Below are positions 36,004 to 44,316 of a DNA stretch of 64,000 bases, one piece after another. Position 1 is the first letter of the stretch; the number at the start of each line of letters is the position of its first letter. The position numbers and the translations under genes were made by a program. The DNA comes from Rhodobiaceae bacterium (GTDB lineage Bacteria > Pseudomonadota > Alphaproteobacteria > Rhizobiales > Tepidamorphaceae), in the NCBI GenBank assembly GCA_020637985.1, contig JACKJK010000005.1:1-64000 (forward strand). Reading direction: 5' to 3'. The notes under the pieces are model-generated. The model made no database searches and was not told the DNA's origin. It saw only the letters and a list, made by a program, of their open reading frames with translations.

Positions 36004-38583
36004 TCAGCGCTGCTCGGCGATGTCCGCACGGGCGCCGGGGGCGTCCGTGCCTTCGCCCGTTGGCTCCGCCGTTGCGGTCTGTGTGCGCGGCAGGTGGACC
36101 GTGACCACCGTGCCCTTGCCCGGCTCCGATTCCAGATCGATCGACCCGCCGTGCTTTTCGGCGAAGCCCTTGGCCAGCGACAGGCCGAGGCCGGGGCCGC
36201 GGTGGCGCGCCGTCTCGTCGCGGGTCTCGAAACTGTCGAACACGCGATTGCGGTAACGCGCCGGGATGCCCTGTCCCTGGTCGGACACGCGAATCGCGAT
36301 CGCGTCGCCTTCCGCAAAGGCATCGACCATCACCTTGCCGCCCTCGTTGCTGAACGCGACCGCGTTGGCGAGCAGGCTGAAGACGATCTGGCGTATTCGC
36401 CTTGCGTCCCCCTGCAGGGTGCGTGCCGCAGGCGCGACATCGACCGCCAGATCGACCTTGCGCTCGGTGATGCGATCCTTCAGCGCATCCGCCGCGGTGT
36501 TGATCAGCATGGGTACGTCGACATCGCCGATGTCGAGCTCGAGCACGTTTGCCTCGATGCTGGCGAGGTCGAGGATGTCGTTGACGATGGCCATCAGCGA
36601 CGTCGACGATGACAGGATGTAGCCGGCGTATTCGCTCTGCTGCGCCGCGTCGTGCGTCATCGAGGGGCCGGAAAGAAGCTGCGCGAAGCCGATGATGGAC
36701 TGCAGCGGGTCGCGCAGGTGGTAGGACACATTCGACACGAAACCGCTGCGCAGCTCCGCGGCCTGCTCCAGCGCCTCGTTGCGTTCGCGCAAGGCCCGCT
36801 CCGCTGCCTTGGACGCCGTGATGTCGGCGAACACGACAAGCGTTGCGCCGTCGGCCAGCGGCACCGTGGACAATGCGATGGCCGTCTCGTCGCGGCGCTC
36901 CAGCGTCCGTGCCATCGGCGCGCGCGCATCCATGAATCCGCAAACGTGCTGCTTGAGCGCCAGCCAGTCCTGGTCCGCGTCGTGCAGCTTGCGGCAATCC
37001 GCGATGATGGTGTCGATGTGCGGGCCCTGCTTGAGCGCCTTCGCATCCAGCTTCCACATCTCGGCGAAGCGCGGGTTCGACAGCTTCAGCTTGCCGTTCT
37101 GCCCGAACACCGCGATCGCCTCGCTAAGGCTGTCAAGGGTCTGGCGTTGCACGCGGCTCTGGGCGCGGATGCGCGTCTGCAGGTCGAGGCTTTCGGTCAG
37201 GTTGTGGAACAGGTGCGTGCTGCCGCCGTCGCGGTGCGGGATGGTGACCAGCTTCAATGACAGCGAGGCGTTCGGCAGGTCCCAGTCGGACGTGCGCACC
37301 TCGCGGCCGCCGGCATCGATCAGCGAATCGACCCACTGCCGCCAGGTCAGTCCGTCAGGCGGCGTGGGGACACGTTCGTCGGCGCGCAGCTTCTCGAGGA
37401 TTTCCTCGAAATCCGGCTTGCCGATGAGCCAGGCCGGGTCGAACTGCCACAACGCGCGATAGGCCTTGTTGCAGAAGGTCAGCCGCCTGCGCGCATCGAA
37501 CACGGCAACCGCGGTGTCGATCCTGTCGAGGATTTCGGCGCGGATCGCCGCCTCGCGCTCCAGCGCCGCCTTCAGGCGTGTCGTCGCGTCGGTGTCGAGG
37601 CCGAGGCCGGCCGCCCCCATCGGCACAGGCACCTCCGTCAGCGCCAGCCGTCGCCGCGTGTCGGCGGTGCCGACGTCCGCTTCAGCCGTGAACACCGACC
37701 TCGATCTGCGCGCTTCGCCCATGGCCATGGCGACCGGGGCGGGCGCGATTTCGCATTTCTCCGAGACCGCCTCGTCGGCGCTCGCCGCCCCGCAGGCCTG
37801 GGCATAGGCGCGGTTGACCCAGCTCAGCTGGCCGGCCTGGTCGCGGATCCATGCAGGCAATTCGAGCGCGTCCAGCAAGCCCTGGAGCGCGCGCGATTCC
37901 GCCGATACCGCCAAGTGGCGTTCGCGCAGGTCGGCAAGTTCGCGTTGCAGGCCGGAGACCTCGCGCAGTCGCATCACCGCACGACCGCCAACGGCGCGCC
38001 CCTCGGCCTCGACATAGGAGTTGTTGCATGTGGTCAGCGTCAGGTCGAAGGCGGTTCCCTGATCACGCAACCGGCCGATGGCCGCATCCAGCGCCTCGGC
38101 CGATGCCACGTGCAGCCACCGGGCGAAATCGAGTACGCCGCCCGCCTCGCCCGGCGCGTCGGGAACAGCGCCCGCCTCCATCTGGATCTCCGGCGCGCCG
38201 TTGCCGCCTGGCCATGAGACGACGATCTGACGGTCGGCGCGCAACAGGCTTTCGGCACGGTCGACGCGGGCCAGGAGCGCCGCGCGTTCGCGCCGCGCGC
38301 GCGCGCGTGTGTCCGCGAGCAGGCTCTTGGTGCGCACATACAGGATAGCCGCCAGGACGGAGAAGGCGACAAGCGCCAGCGTCAGGCTGAGTGCGGCGAT
38401 TTCCTCTGCTGTCAAGGACGTGCGCAACACCTCCCAAACCGACGAAAAGGTCAATTCCGACAATTGAGGCGACGCGCTGCTTGCAGCCCCTGCGGGGGAC
38501 GCAACGCCGACAAGGGACAATGCCATTGGCGCGGGGCCGGCGCGCAAGAGCGCGCGGAAAGCCCTGTTGCGCCGGTCTTTCAT
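36004..38583 (-). CDS. DivL-like PAS sensor kinase homologue with tyrosine at the phosphoacceptor position
   Basis: An 859-residue membrane-anchored protein. A hydrophobic N-terminus (about 19-35) and a clear transmembrane segment (61-82) precede several PAS-type regions (about 230-590; for example LDALELPAWIRDQAGQLSWVN and DRIDTAVAVFDARRRLTF). The dimerisation box reads VSNVSYHLRDPLQSIIGFAQLL: Tyr621 occupies the place of the phosphorylated histidine (normally S-H-E-L-R). The ATPase domain is intact: N box QIVFSLLANAVAFSN, G1 DQGQGIPARY, G2 GPGLGLSLAKGFAEKHGG. Tyr in this place defines DivL, which controls CckA and thereby CtrA in alphaproteobacteria. ATG at 38583 begins MKDRRNRAF. It lies between ahcY and tsaE. 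Confidence 0.85.
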   Translation of the reverse strand: MKDRRNRAFRALLRAGPAPMALSLVGVASPAGAASSASPQLSELTFSSVWEVLRTSLTAEEIAALSLTLALVAFSVLAAILYVRTKSLLADTRARARRERAALLARVDRAESLLRADRQIVVSWPGGNGAPEIQMEAGAVPDAPGEAGGVLDFARWLHVASAEALDAAIGRLRDQGTAFDLTLTTCNNSYVEAEGRAVGGRAVMRLREVSGLQRELADLRERHLAVSAESRALQGLLDALELPAWIRDQAGQLSWVNRAYAQACGAASADEAVSEKCEIAPAPVAMAMGEARRSRSVFTAEADVGTADTRRRLALTEVPVPMGAAGLGLDTDATTRLKAALEREAAIRAEILDRIDTAVAVFDARRRLTFCNKAYRALWQFDPAWLIGKPDFEEILEKLRADERVPTPPDGLTWRQWVDSLIDAGGREVRTSDWDLPNASLSLKLVTIPHRDGGSTHLFHNLTESLDLQTRIRAQSRVQRQTLDSLSEAIAVFGQNGKLKLSNPRFAEMWKLDAKALKQGPHIDTIIADCRKLHDADQDWLALKQHVCGFMDARAPMARTLERRDETAIALSTVPLADGATLVVFADITASKAAERALRERNEALEQAAELRSGFVSNVSYHLRDPLQSIIGFAQLLSGPSMTHDAAQQSEYAGYILSSSTSLMAIVNDILDLASIEANVLELDIGDVDVPMLINTAADALKDRITERKVDLAVDVAPAARTLQGDARRIRQIVFSLLANAVAFSNEGGKVMVDAFAEGDAIAIRVSDQGQGIPARYRNRVFDSFETRDETARHRGPGLGLSLAKGFAEKHGGSIDLESEPGKGTVVTVHLPRTQTATAEPTGEGTDAPGARADIAEQR

Positions 38584-38617
38584 GCATGCCCCCGATCCAT
38601 GCACCCGGCACGCCCCG

Positions 38618-38634
38618 CCGGGCTGCAAGCCCGG
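38618..38634 (-). promoter_or_regulatory. Small GC hairpin upstream of the divL-like gene
   Basis: CCGGGCT (38618-38624) pairs with AGCCCGG (38628-38634) over a 3-nt loop, 35 nt before the ATG. It would be in the leader of the divL-like message. No U-tract follows, so it is not a typical terminator. Function unknown. Confidence 0.35.
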
Positions 38635-38835
38635 GCACGGCAAGCCTGGTGGCTTTCTGCCCCGTCACACACGCAACAAGACCCGCCAACAGCGCCCGCC
38701 GCCGATGTGCCGGCACGACCGGACCGTCGCGGGACGCTTCCCGCCCTTCTGCCTGCAGGCCCGATGGCGATCTGCGGCGCGGCAAGGTCTCTGATTCGGC
38801 AAACTCTAGCCGGTTGGCACGCCCCTGCCCACCGG

Positions 38836-38873
38836 AACAAAAAGAGTCCGGGCCGCCTGCGCCGCCCGGACTC
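38836..38873 (-). terminator. Intrinsic terminator downstream of ahcY
   Basis: A 10-bp stem (38844-38853 with 38864-38873, 10-nt loop) is followed on the minus strand by TTTTTGTT. It begins 23 bp after the ahcY stop and separates ahcY from the divL-like gene, so the latter needs its own promoter in the 250-bp gap. Confidence 0.85.
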
Positions 38874-38895
38874 CCTCAATCCACAGATCGCTCGT

Positions 38896-40296
38896 TCAGT
38901 AGCGGTAGTGGTCCGACTTGAACGGGCCCTCGACCGGCACGCCGATGTAGCCGGCCTGCGCCTCGGTGAGCTGCGACAGGTTGGCGCCGACCTTGGCCAG
39001 GTGCAGCGCGGCCACCTTCTCGTCTAGGTGCTTGGGCAGCACGTAGACCTCGTTGCTGTATTCCTCGCCCCGGGTCCACAGCTCGATCTGCGCCAGCGTC
39101 TGGTTGGTGAAGGAGGCAGACATCACGAAGCTGGGGTGGCCGGTGGCGTTGCCCAGGTTGAGCAGGCGCCCCTGGCTCAGCAGGATCATTCGCTTGCCAT
39201 CGGGGAAGGTGACCATGTCGACCTGGTCCTTGACGTTCTTCCACGCGAAGTTACGCAGCGCCTCGACCTGGATCTCGTTGTCGAAGTGGCCGATGTTGCC
39301 GACGATCGCCATGTCCTTGAGCGCGCGCATGTGTTCGAGCGTCAGCACATCCTTGTTGCCGGTGGCGGTGATGACGATGTCGGCGCGCGGGGCGCCCTGT
39401 TCCATGGTCACCACCTCGAAGCCGTCCATCGCCGCCTGCAGGGCGCAGATCGGGTCGATCTCGGTCACAAGCACGCGGGCGCCAGCGCCCTTTAGGGACT
39501 GCGCCGAGCCCTTGCCGACGTCGCCGTAGCCGGCGACCACGGCGACCTTGCCAGCCATCATCGTGTCGGTGCCGCGGCGGATGCCGTCGACCAGCGATTC
39601 CTTGCAGCCGTACTTGTTGTCGAACTTCGACTTCGTCACCGAGTCGTTGACGTTGATGGCGGGGAAGGGGAGCGTTCCCTTCTTCTGGCGCTGGTACAGG
39701 CGCAGCACGCCGGTGGTCGTCTCCTCGGTTACGCCGCGGATGTTGGCCTTCACCTTCGAGTACCAGCCGGGATTGCGTGCAAGCCGCCGCTTGATGGTGG
39801 CGAACAGCGCCGCTTCCTCTTCGTTCGACGGCTTCTCGATCAGCGCCGGGTTCTTCTCGGCGTCCGCACCGAGCAGCACCAGCAGGGTCGCGTCGCCGCC
39901 GTCGTCGAGGATCATGTTGGCCGTCTCGCCATCCGGCCATTCGAAGATGCGGTCGGCAAGGTCCCAGTACTGTTCCAGCGTCTCGCCCTTGAAGGCAAAG
40001 ACCGGCGTACCAGCCGCCGCGATCGCCGCCGCCGCGTGGTCCTGCGTCGAATAGATGTTGCACGAGGCCCAGCGCACCTCGGCACCGAGCGCCTGCAGCG
40101 TCTCGATCAGCACCGCCGTCTGGATCGTCATGTGCAGCGAGCCGGCGATGCGCGCGCCCTTCAGCGGCTGGCTTGCGGCGAATTCCTCGCGCGTCGCCAT
40201 CAGGCCCGGCATCTCGGTCTCGGCGATCTCGATTTCCATGCGGCCCCAATCGGCCAGCGAAATATCAGCGACTTCATAGTCCTTGGCGGCGCTCAC
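38896..40296 (-). CDS. ahcY: Adenosylhomocysteinase (S-adenosyl-L-homocysteine hydrolase)
   Basis: AhcY splits S-adenosylhomocysteine into homocysteine and adenosine, keeping the methylation cycle running. The 466-residue protein shows GSLHMTIQTAVLIETL, SCNIYSTQDHAAAAIA, the NAD-binding GKVAVVAGYGDVGKGSAQSL, VNDSVTKSKFDNKYGC and the C-terminal FKSDHYRY that reaches the neighbouring subunit's NAD. The start is GTG at 40296 (VSAAKDYEVADISLADWG) after an AAAGGG ribosome site; this gives the normal length. An 18-bp palindrome in the 157-bp leader region is a candidate operator. It sits between the HPr gene and the divL-like gene. Confidence 0.96.
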   Translation of the reverse strand: MSAAKDYEVADISLADWGRMEIEIAETEMPGLMATREEFAASQPLKGARIAGSLHMTIQTAVLIETLQALGAEVRWASCNIYSTQDHAAAAIAAAGTPVFAFKGETLEQYWDLADRIFEWPDGETANMILDDGGDATLLVLLGADAEKNPALIEKPSNEEEAALFATIKRRLARNPGWYSKVKANIRGVTEETTTGVLRLYQRQKKGTLPFPAINVNDSVTKSKFDNKYGCKESLVDGIRRGTDTMMAGKVAVVAGYGDVGKGSAQSLKGAGARVLVTEIDPICALQAAMDGFEVVTMEQGAPRADIVITATGNKDVLTLEHMRALKDMAIVGNIGHFDNEIQVEALRNFAWKNVKDQVDMVTFPDGKRMILLSQGRLLNLGNATGHPSFVMSASFTNQTLAQIELWTRGEEYSNEVYVLPKHLDEKVAALHLAKVGANLSQLTEAQAGYIGVPVEGPFKSDHYRY

Positions 40297-40421
40297 GTGC
40301 GGGCCCTTTCTGCGAATTTCGTGCTGCAACTGCCCACCATCTGGGCACACGCATGCGCGCCCGGGTGAGCGTTTCCTGTGCCCCAGCAGGTAGCAGAGCC
40401 AGCAAGGGCAATCAATAACTT

Positions 40422-40439
40422 TATAAAGATATCTTTATA
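40422..40439. promoter_or_regulatory. Perfect 18-bp AT-rich palindrome upstream of ahcY (candidate SAM-cycle operator)
   Basis: TATAAAGATATCTTTATA is an exact inverted repeat in an AT-rich pocket, 126 bp upstream of the ahcY GTG and 14 bp past the HPr stop. ArsR-family regulators SahR/SamR are known to control ahcY and other SAM-cycle genes in Proteobacteria through palindromes, and the AAAGATATCTTT core looks like such a site. The regulator itself is not in the window, so the match is inference. Confidence 0.6.
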
Positions 40440-40453
40440 TACCCTTGATCCAA

Positions 40454-40783
40454 TCAGGGATCGGCGCCGTTTTCGCCGAATCCCTCGGCGACCAGGGCGG
40501 CAAGGGCGGCGACCGCGGCATCGGCCTGCGTGCCGGTGGCGGCGATCTCGATGTCGCATCCAGGCGCTGCCGCGAGCATCATCAGACCCATGATCGACGT
40601 GCCCCCTACGGCGCTGCCGTCGCGCCGCACGCCGATCTCGGCGTCGAACTGTTCGGCGAGGCGCACGAACTTTGCCGAGGCGCGCGCATGCAGGCCCTTG
40701 GCGTTGCAGATCGTCACCAGCGTCCGCACGGCGCCGGTATCCGCGAACACGGCCTCGGCGGCCTCGGTGACGTCCTGCGTCAT
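40454..40783 (-). CDS. HPr-type phosphocarrier protein of the regulatory PTS
   Basis: 109 residues, somewhat longer than classical HPr (about 88) through a 17-residue N-terminal extension. The phosphorylated histidine is His32 in NAKGLHARASAKFV, and the regulatory serine is Ser63 in GGTSIMGLMML; both are intact, so it can be a target of enzyme I and of HPr kinase. It overlaps the EIIA gene by 4 bp (ATGA). With no sugar permease nearby, it should serve the alphaproteobacterial regulatory PTS rather than sugar import. Confidence 0.93.
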   Translation of the reverse strand: MTQDVTEAAEAVFADTGAVRTLVTICNAKGLHARASAKFVRLAEQFDAEIGVRRDGSAVGGTSIMGLMMLAAAPGCDIEIAATGTQADAAVAALAALVAEGFGENGADP

Positions 40784-41181
40784 TTGCCCGAAAGGATTTC
40801 GCTTGCCACGGAGATGTACTTGCGCCCGGCCTCCCCGGCGACGCGAACGGCTTCGGCGAGCTTCATGTCTCCACGCACGCTGACCAGCTTGATCAGCATC
40901 GGCAGGTTGACGCCCGCCAGCACCTCGACCGGCGCGCTTTCCATCACCGATATGGCGAGGTTCGACGGCGTTCCGCCGAACATGTCGGTCAGCACCACGA
41001 CGCCGTCCCCGTCGTCGACCCGCGAGATCGCGTCGAGGATCTCGCTGCGCCGCTGCTCGACGTCGTCGTCAGGCCCGATGGAAATCGTTTCGAACCGGTC
41101 CTGCGGGCCCACCACGTGTTCGACCGCGGCACGGAATTCCCTGGCCAGCTGACCATGGCTGACGACGACAAGGCCGATCAT
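40780..41181 (-). CDS. PTS EIIA component, mannose family (regulatory)
   Basis: 133 residues: MIGLVVVSHGQLAREFRAAVEHVVG, with the phospho-accepting His9 in VVSHG, and TDMFGGTPSNLAISVM, characteristic of EIIA-Man. It lacks any EIIB/C/D partner here; in Brucella, Agrobacterium and Sinorhizobium the equivalent gene is co-transcribed with hprK and HPr next to chvG/chvI. I start at 41181 because this gives the family N-terminus; an upstream ATG at 41232 would add 17 residues. It is 66 bp downstream of hprK. Confidence 0.91.
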   Translation of the reverse strand: MIGLVVVSHGQLAREFRAAVEHVVGPQDRFETISIGPDDDVEQRRSEILDAISRVDDGDGVVVLTDMFGGTPSNLAISVMESAPVEVLAGVNLPMLIKLVSVRGDMKLAEAVRVAGEAGRKYISVASEILSGK

Positions 41182-41247
41182 TCCTTTTGTCTTCTCTTCT
41201 TCTGGCTGCGCGGCGCAAAGCACGCGCATCATGTTCAGGTCGCAGAC

Positions 41248-41766
41248 CTATCGCAAGACGGATTTGAAAATTTCCTGCCCGCTTTCGACGCCGGATCGAG
41301 GCATGCGCGCCGGTGCGCGCGGCAGGCCCAGCGCGGTGGCGACGCAGGCCGCTTTCGCACCGGCATCGCCGGCGGGCGCCGCCGGCAGCACGAGCCGCGG
41401 CATGCGGACACCTTCGATGTTCACGCATGCTTCGTCGCGGCCGGGCACGCGCGGCGCATCTTCGCCATCGACGAGATCGACCACCAGGCCGACCACGCCC
41501 GCCCGCACGTGCCGCACGACGGGCGCGATGCCGATCCCGCGCACCTCGGCAAGGCCGGCGATCGTGTCCGGCGCGCTCGCCACGAGGCGGCCGCCGCGCA
41601 CGCTCAGCGCCGTGCGGTCGTCGCTCACCAGCGCGGTGAACACCGCCGCGTCGCCCATCGCGATCAGGGCCATCGCCAGCGTCGACTTGCCGCTCCCGGC
41701 GGCACCGCGGATCATCGCGGCAAGCGGCCCCGCCATCACGGTGGTTGCATGGATCGTCGGCTGCAT
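41248..41766 (-). CDS. hprK: HPr kinase/phosphorylase, short alphaproteobacterial form
   Basis: 172 residues, only the C-terminal catalytic domain of HprK; the N-terminal domain present in Firmicutes is missing, as is usual in alphaproteobacteria. P-loop GAAGSGKST is at 21-29, with ALVSDDRTALS (catalytic Asp region) and the signature AEVRGIGIAPV. It phosphorylates the HPr seryl residue, linking metabolism to PTS signalling. It lies 35 bp after chvG on the same strand. The tail (residues about 130-172) is less conserved. Confidence 0.92.
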   Translation of the reverse strand: MQPTIHATTVMAGPLAAMIRGAAGSGKSTLAMALIAMGDAAVFTALVSDDRTALSVRGGRLVASAPDTIAGLAEVRGIGIAPVVRHVRAGVVGLVVDLVDGEDAPRVPGRDEACVNIEGVRMPRLVLPAAPAGDAGAKAACVATALGLPRAPARMPRSGVESGQEIFKSVLR

Positions 41767-41801
41767 CGTTGGGCTCCGGCTGCCTGCGCCCGCCGCCTTG
41801 T

Positions 41802-43583
41802 TCAGGCGCGCGGCAGGCGCACGATGAACCGCGCGCCCATGCGGCTGCCGTCGCTTGCGGTGCGGTTCTCGGCGTGGATCGTGCCGCCGTGGCCTTCCAC
41901 GATCTGGCGCGAGATCGACAGCCCGAGCCCCGAATTCTGGCCGAAGGGAGCGCCTTCGCCACGGTCGGTGTAGAACCGCTCGAACACCCGCTCGAGGTTT
42001 TCCTGCGCGATGCCCGGCCCGTTGTCGTCGACGCGGACCTCGATGCGCTTGCGGTCGCTGCGCGTGCTGACGCGGATCGGCGCGTCGCCCGGCGAAAACG
42101 ACTTGGCGTTGTCGATCAGGTTGTGCAGCACCTGGCCAAGCCGGCTTTCGTGGCCCTGCACGAGCAGCGGCCGGTCGGTGTCGCGGATTTCGAGAACCAC
42201 GGCCGGCTGGCCGGGCGTGCGCATCTCGTTGCTCAGCTTGACGACATTGTCGAGCAGCCCCTCCATGTCGACCGTCCTGGCATCGCCGCGGGCAAGCTCG
42301 GAATCGAGCCGCGAGGCATCCGAGATGTCACTGATGAGCCGGTCGAGGCGGCGCACGTCATGCTGCAGTATTTCGAGCAGCCGGTCGCGGTCGCTCTCCT
42401 TGCGCACCCGCGGCAGGGTCTCCACCGCGCTGCGCAGCGAAGTCAGCGGGTTCTTGATCTCGTGCGCGACATCGGCGGCGAAGCGCTCGATGGCCTCCAT
42501 GCGCGAGTAGAGCGCGTTCGTCATGTCGCGCAGTGCGCCCGACAGGTGGCCGATCTCGTCCTGGCGGCTGGTGAAGTCCGGAATCTCGGTGCGCGACTTG
42601 ACGCCGACGCGTACCCGTTCCGCCGCCGAGGCGAGCCGGCGCACCGGCCCGGCAATGGTTTGTGCAAGCAGCGTCGACAGTACCAGCGCCACCGCCGAGG
42701 CGACGACGAAGGTGCGCACGATGGCCAGCCGCTCCGCATGCACGATGGAATCGATGTCGCCGCCCTGGGTCGACAGCAGCAGCGCCCCGTGCACGGCGCG
42801 GAATCGCTGCACGGGGACCGCGACAGAGACGATCAGTTCGCCCTGCTGGTTGACGCGCACGACGCTCGCCGGCGTACCGTTCAGCGCCGCGGCCACTTCC
42901 GGATAGTTGCTCCCCTCCAGGGGGCCGAGTTCCTCGTAGAGCGGCAGGTCCGAGCGCTGCAGCCAGCGGCGCACGTGGCTGGCGATCCAGTCGTACCAGC
43001 TCTCGGCTTCCGTCTGCGGCGGCGGCAGGTCGAACCTGAGGATCTGTCCGCGCGAATAGAGATGACGCGAATCCAGGATCAGAATGCCGTCGCGGTCGTA
43101 GATGCGCGCACGCGTCTTGGTCGGCGAGATCAGCCGCCGCAGGATCGGCGCCACTTCCTCAGGGTTGATGGGGAAATCGAGCGAGTCCGGCTCGCTCGGC
43201 GTCAGGCTCTCGCCGGCTTCCAGTTCGAGCAGCTTCTCCGGGTCGATGACGATCGAATCGGTGTCGACCGTTGCCGACGACGCGATCGCGGCACCGATGA
43301 TCTCTCCCTGGATCAGCAGGCTTTCGACGCGCGCGTCGATCAGCCCCTCGCGGAACTGGTTGAGGTAGAGGATGCCCCATACCAGCGCCATCATCGCGGC
43401 GAGGTTGAGGAACACGATGCGCCGCGTCAGGCTCGACGAGACGATGTTGAGAAGCCCGCGCAGCGGCCGCAGCAGGCGCGTGACCATGCCGCCGCGCCCA
43501 CGCCCGGTGTCGTCGTCCTCGTCGTCCGCGCGGCCGGCCTGCCGGGCGTCCGCCGGCCACCGGCTATGGGTGTCGATCGCCAT
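41802..43583 (-). CDS. chvG: Sensor histidine kinase ChvG (ExoS/BvrS family)
   Basis: A 593-residue membrane kinase of the ChvG-ChvI system, which responds to acid and envelope stress and is central to host interaction in Rhizobiales. Transmembrane segments at about 56-75 and 290-311 bracket a periplasmic domain of roughly 215 residues; a HAMP domain follows (312-365). The H box AADVAHEIKNPLTSLRSAVE places the phosphorylated histidine at 374; N box HNLIDNAKSFSPGD, G1 DDNGPGIAQENL and G2 GLGLSISRQIVEGHGG are intact. ATG at 43583 follows GAGGA. It starts 34 bp after chvI. Confidence 0.95.
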   Translation of the reverse strand: MAIDTHSRWPADARQAGRADDEDDDTGRGRGGMVTRLLRPLRGLLNIVSSSLTRRIVFLNLAAMMALVWGILYLNQFREGLIDARVESLLIQGEIIGAAIASSATVDTDSIVIDPEKLLELEAGESLTPSEPDSLDFPINPEEVAPILRRLISPTKTRARIYDRDGILILDSRHLYSRGQILRFDLPPPQTEAESWYDWIASHVRRWLQRSDLPLYEELGPLEGSNYPEVAAALNGTPASVVRVNQQGELIVSVAVPVQRFRAVHGALLLSTQGGDIDSIVHAERLAIVRTFVVASAVALVLSTLLAQTIAGPVRRLASAAERVRVGVKSRTEIPDFTSRQDEIGHLSGALRDMTNALYSRMEAIERFAADVAHEIKNPLTSLRSAVETLPRVRKESDRDRLLEILQHDVRRLDRLISDISDASRLDSELARGDARTVDMEGLLDNVVKLSNEMRTPGQPAVVLEIRDTDRPLLVQGHESRLGQVLHNLIDNAKSFSPGDAPIRVSTRSDRKRIEVRVDDNGPGIAQENLERVFERFYTDRGEGAPFGQNSGLGLSISRQIVEGHGGTIHAENRTASDGSRMGARFIVRLPRA

Positions 43584-43617
43584 CGGTCCTCGTCGCGGTC
43601 CTCACAGCGGGCTTGCC

Positions 43618-44316
43618 TCAGGCTTCCTTGAAACGGTAGCCGACGCCGTACAGGGTTTCGATCATGTCGAACGTCTGGTCGACGCTCCGGAACTTCTTGC
43701 GTAGCCTCTTGATATGGCTGTCGATCGTCCGGTCGTCCACATAGACCTGGTCGTCGTAGGCGGCATCCATCAGCGCGTTGCGGCTCTTCACCACGCCCGG
43801 GCGCTGCGCCAGCGCTTCCAGGATCAGGAACTCCGTCACCGTCAGCGTAACGTTGTCGCCGCCCCAGGTGCAGGTGTGGCGCTCCGGGTCCATCAGCAGG
43901 TTGCCGCGTTCCAGCACGCGCGCCGCGTCCGGGCGCGGGGCGGAGTTGTCGCGCGGCTGCGCGCGCCGCAGCACCGCCTTGACGCGCTCCACCAGCAGGC
44001 GCTGCGAGAACGGTTTGCGGATGAAATCGTCGGCACCCATCTTCAGGCCGAACAGCTCGTCGATCTCCTCGTCCTTTGAGGTCAGGAAGATGACCGGCAG
44101 TTCCGAGTTCTGGCGCAAACGGCGCAGCAGCTCCATGCCGTCCATGCGCGGCATCTTGATGTCGAACACCGCCAGGTCCGGCGGGTTCGTCTTCAGGCCT
44201 TCCAGCGCCGAGGCGCCGTCGGCGTAGGTCTGCACGCGGTACCCCTCGGCTTCCAGTGCGATGGACACCGAGGTCAGGATGTTGCGGTCATCGTCGACAA
44301 GGGCAATCGTTGGCAT
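43618..44316 (-). CDS. chvI: Response regulator ChvI (OmpR family)
   Basis: A 232-residue OmpR-type regulator. The receiver domain has ALVDDDRN, the phosphorylated aspartate in LAVFDIKMPRMDG, the FLTSKDEEIDE threonine and FIRKPF lysine. The C-terminal winged helix carries LTVTEFLILEALAQRPGVVKSR and DDRTIDSHIKRLRKKF. ATG at 44316 (MPTIALVDDDRN) is chosen over a longer frame. It is first in the chvI-chvG-hprK-EIIA-HPr run. The 368-bp upstream region, shared with a divergent gene, holds a short inverted repeat and an 18-bp tandem duplication. Confidence 0.95.
   Translation of the reverse strand: MPTIALVDDDRNILTSVSIALEAEGYRVQTYADGASALEGLKTNPPDLAVFDIKMPRMDGMELLRRLRQNSELPVIFLTSKDEEIDELFGLKMGADDFIRKPFSQRLLVERVKAVLRRAQPRDNSAPRPDAARVLERGNLLMDPERHTCTWGGDNVTLTVTEFLILEALAQRPGVVKSRNALMDAAYDDQVYVDDRTIDSHIKRLRKKFRSVDQTFDMIETLYGVGYRFKEA

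Noticed and set aside
40441..40460. Terminator at the end of the HPr gene
   Set aside because: The CCCTTGAT/ATCAGGG pairing is short with a bulge, overlaps the stop codon and is not followed by a U-tract.
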